Assembly: GCF_036226445.1 (NCBI RefSeq) | Contig: NZ_CP108474.1 | Coordinates: forward strand, 5,704,001 to 5,768,000 | Source: Streptomyces sp. NBC_01255 | Lineage (GTDB): Bacteria; Actinomycetota; Actinomycetes; Streptomycetales; Streptomycetaceae | Reading direction: 5' to 3' | DNA: 64,000 bases | Shown: positions 15,691-24,018 of the stretch, piece by piece | Layout of the letters: each line of letters opens with the position of its first letter | Numbering within the stretch: the first letter of the stretch is position 1 | Made by a program: the position numbers and the translations under genes | Notes under the pieces: model-generated | Told to the model about the DNA's origin: nothing | The model's input: the letters and a program-made list of their open reading frames with translations, nothing else | Databases searched by the model: none

Positions 15691-18276
15691 TCAGGCGGCA
15701 GCCGCGTCCGCGGCCTGCGCCTTCAGGGCGCGCTCGACGCCCGCGCGGCACTCCGTCACCAGACGCCGCAGCGCCGGGGCCGGGTCGTGCTCCGCGATCC
15801 ACGCGTCCGTCGCGTCCAGGGTCGCCTGCGAGACCTGGATCGTCGGGTAGAGGCCCACCACGATCTGCTGGATGATCTCGTGGCTGCGGGTCTCCGAGAT
15901 GCCCTTGATCGACGCGAAGTACTTCGCCGTGTACGGGGCGAGCAGCTCGCGCTGGTCGGACTGGACGAAGCCGGCGATGACCGACTCCTGCACGGCGTTC
16001 GCCAGCTTGTCGTCCTCGACGACCGACGCCCAGGCCTCGGCCTTCGCGGCCTCCGTCGGACGGGCCGCACGCGCGGTCGCCGCATGCCGCTCGCCCGCCG
16101 CCGTGCGGTCGCGCTCCAGCTCGGCGGCGATCTCCGCCTCGTCGAAGCGGCCGGTGGCCGCGAGCCGCTGCACGAACGCCCAGCGCAGCTCGGTGTCGAC
16201 GGCCAGGCCCTCGATCACCACACTGCCGTCGAGGAGCCCGGCGAGCACGTCGAGCTCGGCGTCCGTGCGGGCGGTCGCCGCGAAGGCCCGCGCCCACGCC
16301 AGCTGGTGGTCGCTGCCGCCCTTGGCGGCGCGCAGCTGCTCCTGGGCGAAGGTGCCCCAGCGCGCCAGGCCCTCGGCCCGCCACTCCGGCGCCGCGTACA
16401 ACTCAAGGGCGGCCTTGACCTGGCCCTGGAGCGACTGGACCACGCCGATGTCGGACTCCTTGGCGACGCCGGAGAGCACGAGCTCCAGGTAGTCGCGGGT
16501 GGCCAGCTCGCCGTCGCGGGTCATGTCCCAGGCGGACGCCCAGCACAGGGCGCGCGGCAGCGAGTCGGCGAAGTCGCCGAGGTGCGCGGTGACGTTGGTG
16601 AGGGACACCTCGTCGAGGCGGACCTTCGCGTACGACAGGTCGTCGTCGTTGAGGAGGACGACCGCCGGGCGGGCCTTGCCCACGAGCTGCGGTACGGCGG
16701 TCAGCTCGGCGGCCTCGATGTCGAGTTCGAGGCGGTCGGTGCGGACCAGCTTGCCGCTCGCGTCGAGGTCGTAGAAGCCGATGGCGATCCGGTGCGGACG
16801 CAGGACGGCCTGGCCCTTGGCGCCGGCGGGCAGCGCCGGGGCCTCCTGCTTGACGGCGAAGGCGGTGATGGCGCCGTTCTCGTCGGTCTCGATCTCCGGG
16901 CGCAGGATGTTGATGCCGGCCGTCTCCAGCCACGCCTTCGACCAGGTCTTGAGGTCACGGCCGGAGGTCTCCTCCAGCGCGCCGAGCAGGTCGGAGAGGC
17001 GCGTGTTCCCGAAGGCGTGCGCCTGGAAGTAGGCCTGCACGCCCTTGAAGAACTCGTCCTCGCCGACGTAGGCGACGAGCTGCTTCAGGACGCTGGCGCC
17101 CTTGGCGTACGTGATCCCGTCGAAGTTGACGAGCACGTCCTCCAGGTCGTTGATCTCCGCCATGATCGGGTGCGTCGACGGGAGCTGGTCCTGGCGGTAG
17201 GCCCAGGTCTTCTCCGCGTTGGCGAAGGTCGTCCAGGCGTTCGGCCAGCGGGTGCCGGGCACCGAGGCCTGGCAGGCGACCGAGGTGAACGTGGCGAACG
17301 ACTCGTTCAGCCAGAGGTCGTTCCACCACTCCATGGTGACGAGGTCGCCGAACCACATGTGGGCGAGCTCGTGCAGGATCGTCTCGGCCCGACGCTCGTA
17401 CGCCGCGTCCGTCACCTTCGAGCGGAAGACGTACTGGTCGCGGATGGTGACCGCGCCCGCGTTCTCCATCGCGCCCGCGTTGAACTCCGGCACGAAGAGC
17501 TGGTCGTACTTGGCGAACGGGTAGTCGTACGCGAACTTCTCCTGGAACCAGTCGAAGCCCTGGCGCGTGACGTCGAAGATGTGGTCGGCGTCGAGGAACT
17601 CGGCGAGCGACGGACGGCAGTAGATGCCGAGCGGGACGCTCTGCCCGTCCTTCTCGTACGAGGAGTGCACCGAGTGGTACGGGCCGACGATCAGTGCCGT
17701 GATGTACGTGGAGATGCGGGGGGTGGGCTCGAAGTGCCATACATTCGAGTCGGGGCCCTTCGGCGTCTCCGGCGTCGGCGAGTTGGAGATCACCTTCCAG
17801 CCCGTCGGGGCCTTCACGGTGAACTGGAAGGTCGCCTTCAGGTCGGGCTGCTCGAACGAGGCGAACACGCGCCGCGCGTCCGGCACCTCGAACTGGGTGT
17901 ACAGATAGGCCTGGTCGTCGACCGGGTCGACGAAGCGGTGCAGGCCCTCACCGGTGTTGGTGTACGCGCAGTCGGCGACGACCTTGAGCTCGTTGCGGCC
18001 GGCCGGCAGATGACGCAGGGCGATCCGGGAGTCCCGGAACACGGCACCGATCTCCAGCGGGTGGCCGTTGAGCACGACCTCGTGGACGGCGGGGGCGACG
18101 AGATCGATGAAGGTCTCGGCGTCGGCCTCGGCGGAATCGAAGCGGACGGTGGTGACGGACCGGTAGGTGCCGCCCTCCTGCGCACCGGTGAGGTCGAGTT
18201 CGACCTCGTACGCGTCCACGGTCAGCAGCGCCGCCCGCTGCTTGGCCTCTTCACGGGTCAGGTTTGTGCCAGGCAC
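15691..18276 (-). CDS. pepN: Aminopeptidase N (M1 zinc metallopeptidase)
   Basis: 861 residues. Cytoplasmic aminopeptidase releasing N-terminal residues from peptides. Visible: the substrate-binding GAMENAGAVTIRD, the zinc site HELAHMWFGDLVTMEWWNDLWLNESFA (HExxH plus Glu 18 residues on), a Tyr-containing transition-state region and a helical ERAP1-like C-domain ending in a helix-rich tail. The start is GTG 18274-18276 with GAGGAG eight bases upstream; the frame continues 29 codons further without a ribosome site. The TerD-family gene upstream ends only 52 bases away, so the two may be co-transcribed. A second M1 paralogue lies at 32791-35340. Confidence 0.95.
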   Translation of the reverse strand: MPGTNLTREEAKQRAALLTVDAYEVELDLTGAQEGGTYRSVTTVRFDSAEADAETFIDLVAPAVHEVVLNGHPLEIGAVFRDSRIALRHLPAGRNELKVVADCAYTNTGEGLHRFVDPVDDQAYLYTQFEVPDARRVFASFEQPDLKATFQFTVKAPTGWKVISNSPTPETPKGPDSNVWHFEPTPRISTYITALIVGPYHSVHSSYEKDGQSVPLGIYCRPSLAEFLDADHIFDVTRQGFDWFQEKFAYDYPFAKYDQLFVPEFNAGAMENAGAVTIRDQYVFRSKVTDAAYERRAETILHELAHMWFGDLVTMEWWNDLWLNESFATFTSVACQASVPGTRWPNAWTTFANAEKTWAYRQDQLPSTHPIMAEINDLEDVLVNFDGITYAKGASVLKQLVAYVGEDEFFKGVQAYFQAHAFGNTRLSDLLGALEETSGRDLKTWSKAWLETAGINILRPEIETDENGAITAFAVKQEAPALPAGAKGQAVLRPHRIAIGFYDLDASGKLVRTDRLELDIEAAELTAVPQLVGKARPAVVLLNDDDLSYAKVRLDEVSLTNVTAHLGDFADSLPRALCWASAWDMTRDGELATRDYLELVLSGVAKESDIGVVQSLQGQVKAALELYAAPEWRAEGLARWGTFAQEQLRAAKGGSDHQLAWARAFAATARTDAELDVLAGLLDGSVVIEGLAVDTELRWAFVQRLAATGRFDEAEIAAELERDRTAAGERHAATARAARPTEAAKAEAWASVVEDDKLANAVQESVIAGFVQSDQRELLAPYTAKYFASIKGISETRSHEIIQQIVVGLYPTIQVSQATLDATDAWIAEHDPAPALRRLVTECRAGVERALKAQAADAAAA

Positions 18277-18328
18277 CCGGTCAACTCCTCGGTTTCGTGA
18301 CGTTTGGCCCATCCTTCCACGCGGTGCC

Positions 18329-19525
18329 TCAGCGGCGCACGGCACATTTCCACGGTCCGTCACCGCTGATCCGCACCAGCCCGGGCCCCGGCACGGCCGC
18401 GCTCGCCCGCACCTCGCCGACCCCGTTGACCAGCAGGTCCCGCTCCTCGTCGTCGTAGAGCGGATCCTGCGGCGGAGCGTGCCGGTGCACGGTGAACCGG
18501 GACACGCCGCCGTGCAGGAAGTCGAGGACCCCGGACGGCCCTTCGTAGACCACCAGATCGTGGGCGAGCCCCTCGATGTGACTGTCGAAGCGGCGTGCGT
18601 GGGAGAGGGGCAGCACCCGCAGCGTCCAGGGCGCGTCGGCCTCCACGCGAAGGGTCAGCGGCCGGGCGCGCGGGACGAGCGCGACCGTACGGGCCCGGAC
18701 GTCGTCCTCGTACGCCGCGAGCAGGTACTCCTCGGCGCGGCCCTGCGCGTCGCAGGACTCGATGGTGGTGGAGAGGGAGTGGTACGACTCGATCTCCAGG
18801 AGCACCCAGCGGCCCGGCGGCAGCCCGGGATCGCAGCGCACGGTCTCCTTGCCGCGCCCCTGATAGGTGGCGGGCCGGAACTCCCCGCCGTACGGATCGG
18901 CCACGGGCCCGGGCGGGGCGGCGCGCGGCGGCGGGGGCACCGGCGCGGCCGACGGCGGTACGTAGCCGGGGCCCGGGATCGGGGGCGGCGGGGGCTCCAC
19001 CACGATGCCGAAGTCCGTCGCGAGCCCGGCGAGCCCGGTGGCGTACCCCTGGTCGACCGGACGGAAGCGCCAGCCGCCGCCCTCCCGGCGGAACTCCCCG
19101 AAGAGGAGGGCCGTCTCCGTCGTCGCGTCCCCGATCGCGCGGTACGCCACGGTGGCCCCGGCCGCGTCCGTGACCCGCACGTCGAGCCCGGGCACCTGCC
19201 CGAAGGAGCCGCCGTCGGCGGACGCCACGACCACCAGACGCTCCACCTCGGGCTCCACGCGCGCGAGGTCCAGCCACAGCCAGTCCGCCGCCGGGCTGCC
19301 GGGCGCGCCCGGGGCCGACCTCCCCAGGTGCCGTACGGCGCCCGACGGATGGTCGGTCCGGTTGTAGAAGACCAGATCCGCATCGCCCCGGACCCGGGCC
19401 CCGGACCCCAGGAGCAGCGCCGAGACGTCCACGTCGGGCACCCCGTGCCCGGTCCGCCAGCTGACGGCGACGTGGAGGACCTGAGGGGGCACCGCGATGC
19501 CGGCTCCCCTGGGTGTCTGGGTCAT
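18329..19525 (-). CDS. TerD-family protein with C-terminal extension
   Basis: 398 residues. The first 165 or so form a TerD (tellurium-resistance/stress) domain: VLHVAVSWRTG, VDVSALLLGSGARVRGDADLVFYN, LARVEPEVERLVVVASADGG and GDATTETALLFGEFRREGGGWRF. TerD domains bind calcium and occur in stress-response and phage-defence-linked complexes. A proline-rich linker (about 172-210) leads to a C-terminal beta-rich domain of about 185 residues (GKETVRCDPGLPPGRWVLLEIES...), which I do not recognise beyond its recurrence in Streptomyces TerD proteins. No terB, terC or other ter genes flank it. ATG 19525 has only a weak ribosome site. Confidence 0.85.
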   Translation of the reverse strand: MTQTPRGAGIAVPPQVLHVAVSWRTGHGVPDVDVSALLLGSGARVRGDADLVFYNRTDHPSGAVRHLGRSAPGAPGSPAADWLWLDLARVEPEVERLVVVASADGGSFGQVPGLDVRVTDAAGATVAYRAIGDATTETALLFGEFRREGGGWRFRPVDQGYATGLAGLATDFGIVVEPPPPPIPGPGYVPPSAAPVPPPPRAAPPGPVADPYGGEFRPATYQGRGKETVRCDPGLPPGRWVLLEIESYHSLSTTIESCDAQGRAEEYLLAAYEDDVRARTVALVPRARPLTLRVEADAPWTLRVLPLSHARRFDSHIEGLAHDLVVYEGPSGVLDFLHGGVSRFTVHRHAPPQDPLYDDEERDLLVNGVGEVRASAAVPGPGLVRISGDGPWKCAVRR

Positions 19526-19555
19526 GAGGGAACTGTGGCACGGCCGGGTACGCCT

Positions 19556-19590
19556 GAGGGGCGGCTCCCCGCAACGGGAGGCCGCCCCTC
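19556..19590 (-). terminator. Hairpin terminator of asd
   Basis: GAGGGGCGGC pairs with GCCGCCCCTC and the stem extends with one bulge (19556-19590). It lies 22 bases beyond the asd stop. Confidence 0.8.
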
Positions 19591-19612
19591 ATGGCCGTAC
19601 GGACCGGTTCGG

Positions 19613-20779
<1,167 letters not shown>

Positions 20780-20812
20780 TCACAGGGGGGACGCGGAAGG
20801 GAAGGAGGCACG

Positions 20813-21340
20813 GTGGCGGTAGTGAGGAAGGCCTGGCGACCTGCGGCGGACGATCCGCTGGACGCGGCCCTCGTGGACCGGGTGAGAGCGATCCTGGCAC
20901 TGGGCGGGGTGCCGCACGCGGAGCTCCAGGACGGTGTGCAGCAGGTACGGCTGAAGCTCCTGGAGTCCCGGGCGAAGGGGCGGGAAGCCCCCCGGTCCAC
21001 CGCCGCCTGGTGCGCGGTGGTGGCCTCGAACATCGCCATGGACTGGCACCGGGAGCGCCGCCGGCGGGAGCGGCTCGACGAACGGCTGACCGCGCTCCGG
21101 CCGTGGGACACGGAGCAGCCGGGCGTTGAGGAGGCCAGGCTGCTGACGTTGTCGGTCGCGGAGGGGCTCGAAGCGCTGCCTCTGCCGCAGCGCCAGGTTC
21201 TGGTACTGCGGTTCTTCGCGGATCTGCCGGTGGCCGAGATCGCAGAGGCGCTGGAGGTTCCCGAGGGAACGGTCAAGAGCCGACTGCACGCCGCCGTGCG
21301 CGCGCTGCGGGCTCGGCTTCACATGGACGAGGTGGTGTGA
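20813..21340 (+). CDS. ECF-like RNA polymerase sigma factor
   Basis: 175 residues, GTG 20813 with GAAGGAGG upstream. Region 2 (about 22-85: LQDGVQQVRLKLLES...STAAWCAVVASNIAMDWHRERRRRERL) and region 4 (about 115-170: LPLPQRQVLVLRFFADLPVAEIAEALEVPEGTVKSRLHAAVRALRARL) are clear; regions 1 and 3 are absent, as in ECF factors. It would redirect RNA polymerase to a small regulon. The next gene starts inside its stop codon (GTGA overlap), the usual arrangement for a sigma/anti-sigma pair. The asd gene is divergent, 168 bases away. Confidence 0.92.
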   Translation: MAVVRKAWRPAADDPLDAALVDRVRAILALGGVPHAELQDGVQQVRLKLLESRAKGREAPRSTAAWCAVVASNIAMDWHRERRRRERLDERLTALRPWDTEQPGVEEARLLTLSVAEGLEALPLPQRQVLVLRFFADLPVAEIAEALEVPEGTVKSRLHAAVRALRARLHMDEVV

Positions 21341-22068
21341 CGGTGGAGAGGAACGAGCAGGATCCCGTGCGACTGGCGGTGTCCGATGAGCCGATGCCCG
21401 AGGGGGCCGAGCAGGACCCCGAGGTGAGGGCGGCTCTGGCAGACGTGGAGACCCTGCGTGAGCAGCTGGCCTTCATCGCCACGGCGGTGGCCGGAACGGC
21501 CCCCGCCCCCGAGGCGTCGGCACACCCGCTGGTGGGGTCGCGCCCCCGCCGTCGGCGCGCCCTGCGGCGGGCGCTCGTCGCGGTGGCCGCGGTGGCGGTC
21601 CTGGGGACCGGGGCGGCCTACCTTGTGGCCCACAACGGGGAGCTGGGCGAGGAGGAGGGCACGGCGAAGCCCACCGCGGAGAGCCTGGTCGCGTGCGCCA
21701 CGGACATCGCCGAGGGAAAGGTGACGCGGGTCGAGCGACTGGGGGGTGACCAGGGCGTGCGCGTCACCCTGAGCGTGGAGCGCACGTACAAGCCGGCCGG
21801 GACCGCCGCGACGCCGCCGGCGGGAACCCCCCTTGTCTTCACGGCCGCGGAATCCGCCGATCCGTACTTCCGGGAAGGCGCGCGCATGCTCGTCGTCGTC
21901 TCACGGTTCGCCGGAGAGGGTCCGGTCACGTTCCGGGAGGGAGACCCCCCACCGGGGGATTCCGGCGAGGACGTCGGAAAGGTGGATGATGGCCTGGAAT
22001 ACGGACGTAAATGGGTGGAGAAGGCTCTTCCCGGATCTGTCGGAATTGATTGCTCGGACCCTGGCTGA
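21337..22068 (+). CDS. Single-pass membrane protein coupled to the sigma factor (possible anti-sigma)
   Basis: 243 residues, GTG 21337 overlapping the sigma stop. An acidic cytoplasmic N-terminus of about 70 residues ends in an Arg cluster (GSRPRRRRALRR). One helix follows (ALVAVAAVAVLGTGAAYLV), then an outside domain of about 145 residues containing VRVTLSVERTYKP. The zinc anti-sigma motif (HxxxCxxC) is absent. Position and topology suggest an anti-sigma factor, but that rests on context only. The outside domain resembles a stretch of the next protein (DVTLSVTTSYKK). Confidence 0.75.
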   Translation: MTVERNEQDPVRLAVSDEPMPEGAEQDPEVRAALADVETLREQLAFIATAVAGTAPAPEASAHPLVGSRPRRRRALRRALVAVAAVAVLGTGAAYLVAHNGELGEEEGTAKPTAESLVACATDIAEGKVTRVERLGGDQGVRVTLSVERTYKPAGTAATPPAGTPLVFTAAESADPYFREGARMLVVVSRFAGEGPVTFREGDPPPGDSGEDVGKVDDGLEYGRKWVEKALPGSVGIDCSDPG

Positions 22069-22179
22069 TTCTTTGCGCGCCGATTCTTTTCCCTTGGCTG
22101 GATGATGGGTCGGTTCTACGTTTCCCTTGCTTGAACGCGAGATGAATGAACCATCCGTTTCGAAGCAAGTGGGGGTTTC

Positions 22180-22962
22180 GTGAAAAAGGGCAGACTGTCC
22201 GTGTCGGGGCGGATTGCGATGGCCTTGTCGGTCGCCGCGGTCGTCGGCGGGCTCGCGGCCTGGGGGAGCGCGGGGGGTGGCGCGGGGGGCAGCGCCGCCG
22301 CCGCGCACCGGGATGCGCAGCCCGAGCGCATCATGTCCGGGCGTGAGGTCTTCGACTTCAAGAGCCTGGGCGAGATGGTCGCCACCGCACCGGTCATCGT
22401 GAAGGCCGAAGTGGTGAGCGTCCAGCCGGGTCGGAGCATCGGCAGCGCGGAGGACGGCGGGATCGACCAGGCCCGGGATGTCACCCTTTCGGTGACCACC
22501 TCGTACAAGAAGTACCCGGCAATTCCCCTGACGATTGTCATGGAGGAATGGGGCTGGGACGGCGACGGAAACGGATATCAGGTCGAGAACCTGACCTGGA
22601 GCCAGGTCGGTGACAAGGGATTCTATTTCCTGGAGCGCAGCGACGGGGCCGACCGGTGGCAGTTGGTGAACACCCAGGGAAGGGCGCTGGACAAGGGCGG
22701 CTGGCTGGAACTCTCGGCCGACCCGAAGTCTGCATTCGCCACTTCCTTCTGGTGGGACACGCTGGATCTGGAGATTGAGCTGAGGCGGCTCACGGATACC
22801 AAGAATCCTCCGGCCGACCTGCCCCAACCGCAGACCGAGCCCGAGGTCGTCACCGGTGACGCGGCGAACTCGCCCGCGCCGGAGGACGGTGCGGAGGACC
22901 CGATTCCCAGCGACTCCACCGCGGACGGCTCGGAGCCCACGCCCTACCCGTCCCCGAGCTGA
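22180..22962 (+). CDS. Secreted or membrane-anchored protein of the sigma-factor cluster
   Basis: 260 residues from GTG 22180 (GGGGG four bases upstream). Basic start and hydrophobic segment (RIAMALSVAAVVGGLAAWGSAGG), a Gly/Ala linker, a globular domain of about 150 residues with many aromatic residues (YPAIPLTIVMEEWGWDGDGNGYQVENL, GDKGFYFLERSDG), and an acidic, Pro/Ser-rich tail that may span the cell wall. It shares a xVTLSVxxxYK motif with the preceding membrane protein, suggesting a common fold. Base composition is more relaxed than in neighbours (ATT, AAT and GAA codons), and 111 A/T-richer bases separate it from that gene. No family recognised. Confidence 0.75.
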   Translation: MKKGRLSVSGRIAMALSVAAVVGGLAAWGSAGGGAGGSAAAAHRDAQPERIMSGREVFDFKSLGEMVATAPVIVKAEVVSVQPGRSIGSAEDGGIDQARDVTLSVTTSYKKYPAIPLTIVMEEWGWDGDGNGYQVENLTWSQVGDKGFYFLERSDGADRWQLVNTQGRALDKGGWLELSADPKSAFATSFWWDTLDLEIELRRLTDTKNPPADLPQPQTEPEVVTGDAANSPAPEDGAEDPIPSDSTADGSEPTPYPSPS

Positions 22963-23021
22963 TGTCCGCGCTCTCCCGCAGAGCCCGAAGCGACCTCCCC
23001 GACCCCAGGAAGCGAACGCCG

Positions 23022-23546
23022 ATGCAGTTCTCCCTCCCCCGGATTCCGGCCGTGCTCGCTGTTGCGGCCGCGCTCGTCCTCACCATTCCCGCGTCGGCCC
23101 AGGCGGGCCACGACGACAGCGGAACCGACCCCGACAACCGGAACCAGGCGGTGAAGGGCTTCAGCCTTACCGCCAACGGTGTCAGCGCGATGAACCACGG
23201 CAAGGCCGAACTGGAGCGCAGCGTCATCACCACCTCGTGGGGCGGGGGTGACATCGAGGTGTACGACAGCGCGTACGGCGACACGAAGTGGCACGGGCGG
23301 ACCGACTGCACGAACTGGAACGCCCTGTGGACCTCGTGCGACATCATCCGGGTGCGTCTCAACACCTCGTACTCCAAGAGCGCGTCCCAGTGGAAGAGCC
23401 TCGGGTGCCACGAGTTCGGGCACACGGCGGACCTGGGACACCGGTACTCGTCGACCGACACCGACAACAACTCCTGCATGCGGATCGAGATCTGGCCGAC
23501 TCGCTACGACCAGCACGATCTGAACGCGATCAATGCGGGGACGTGA
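23022..23546 (+). CDS. Secreted metzincin-like zinc metallopeptidase
   Basis: 174 residues from ATG 23022, chosen because a clean signal peptide follows (MQFSLPRIPAVLAVAAALVL..., cut near SAQA-GHDD) and AGGAAG lies 10 bases upstream; ATG 22962 overlaps the previous stop but hides the signal. The mature part has two Cys before the zinc site (DCTNW, TSCD), then LGCHEFGHTADLGHR and, 14 residues later, SCMRIEI as a probable Met-turn. HExxH with a third His at the metzincin position supports zinc catalysis. The usual Gly of HExxHxxGxxH is Asp here. Only about 145 mature residues, near snapalysin size. Confidence 0.75.
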   Translation: MQFSLPRIPAVLAVAAALVLTIPASAQAGHDDSGTDPDNRNQAVKGFSLTANGVSAMNHGKAELERSVITTSWGGGDIEVYDSAYGDTKWHGRTDCTNWNALWTSCDIIRVRLNTSYSKSASQWKSLGCHEFGHTADLGHRYSSTDTDNNSCMRIEIWPTRYDQHDLNAINAGT

Positions 23547-23550
23547 CGCC

Positions 23551-23925
23551 GTGCGGAAGAGATTCGTCGCCGCGACCGTCGCGGTGAGCTCCCTGACCCT
23601 CGCGCTCACCGGGTTCCTGCTGACGCGGGACTCCGAGGAGGAGGCCTTCCTGAAGTCCGCCGAGCGCGTCGAGTTCTGCGCCGAGGCTGCACCGCTCGAC
23701 CTGGCGAAGGCCGAGGAGCTGGACGCCCACAAGCGCCAGCACGTCATCGAGGACCTGGGCAAGCGGGCCCCGGAGGGCATCGGAGAGGACTTCGACCGTC
23801 TCAGTGCGTGGTACGACCATGCCGAACAGGAGCACAAGGACGCTGCGCGGAAGTCGAGTTACCGCGTGGGCGAGTTCATCGAGCGTGCGTGCCCCGACAT
23901 CAACATCGGAGGCATCCGCTCCTGA
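23551..23925 (+). CDS. Small membrane-anchored protein, uncharacterised
   Basis: 124 residues from GTG 23551 (an alternative ATG is at 23533, inside the previous gene, without a ribosome site). N-terminal VRKRFVAATVAVSSLTLALTGFLLT is a signal anchor. The rest is helical and charged (EEEAFLKSAERVEFCAEAAPLDLAKAEEL..., DRLSAWYDHAEQEHKDAARK), with Cys in EFCAEA and RACPD that could form one disulfide. It overlaps or abuts the metallopeptidase gene and closes the cluster. A role as chaperone or inhibitor of the peptidase is conceivable, but nothing in the sequence shows it. Confidence 0.65.
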   Translation: MRKRFVAATVAVSSLTLALTGFLLTRDSEEEAFLKSAERVEFCAEAAPLDLAKAEELDAHKRQHVIEDLGKRAPEGIGEDFDRLSAWYDHAEQEHKDAARKSSYRVGEFIERACPDINIGGIRS

Positions 23926-23962
23926 GGTGCTGACAGAAGAGGGCTGACGGCACAAGGCAAGA

Positions 23963-23994
23963 AGGGGCGGGCGCCGGTTCCGGCGCCCGCCCCT
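23963..23994. terminator. Bidirectional hairpin terminator
   Basis: A near-continuous palindrome: the 15-base arms 23963-23977 and 23980-23994 are fully complementary. It lies between the sigma-cluster end and the convergent subtilase. Confidence 0.8.
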
Positions 23995-24018
23995 CTCACC
24001 TGCGGGGTACTGCGGGTA

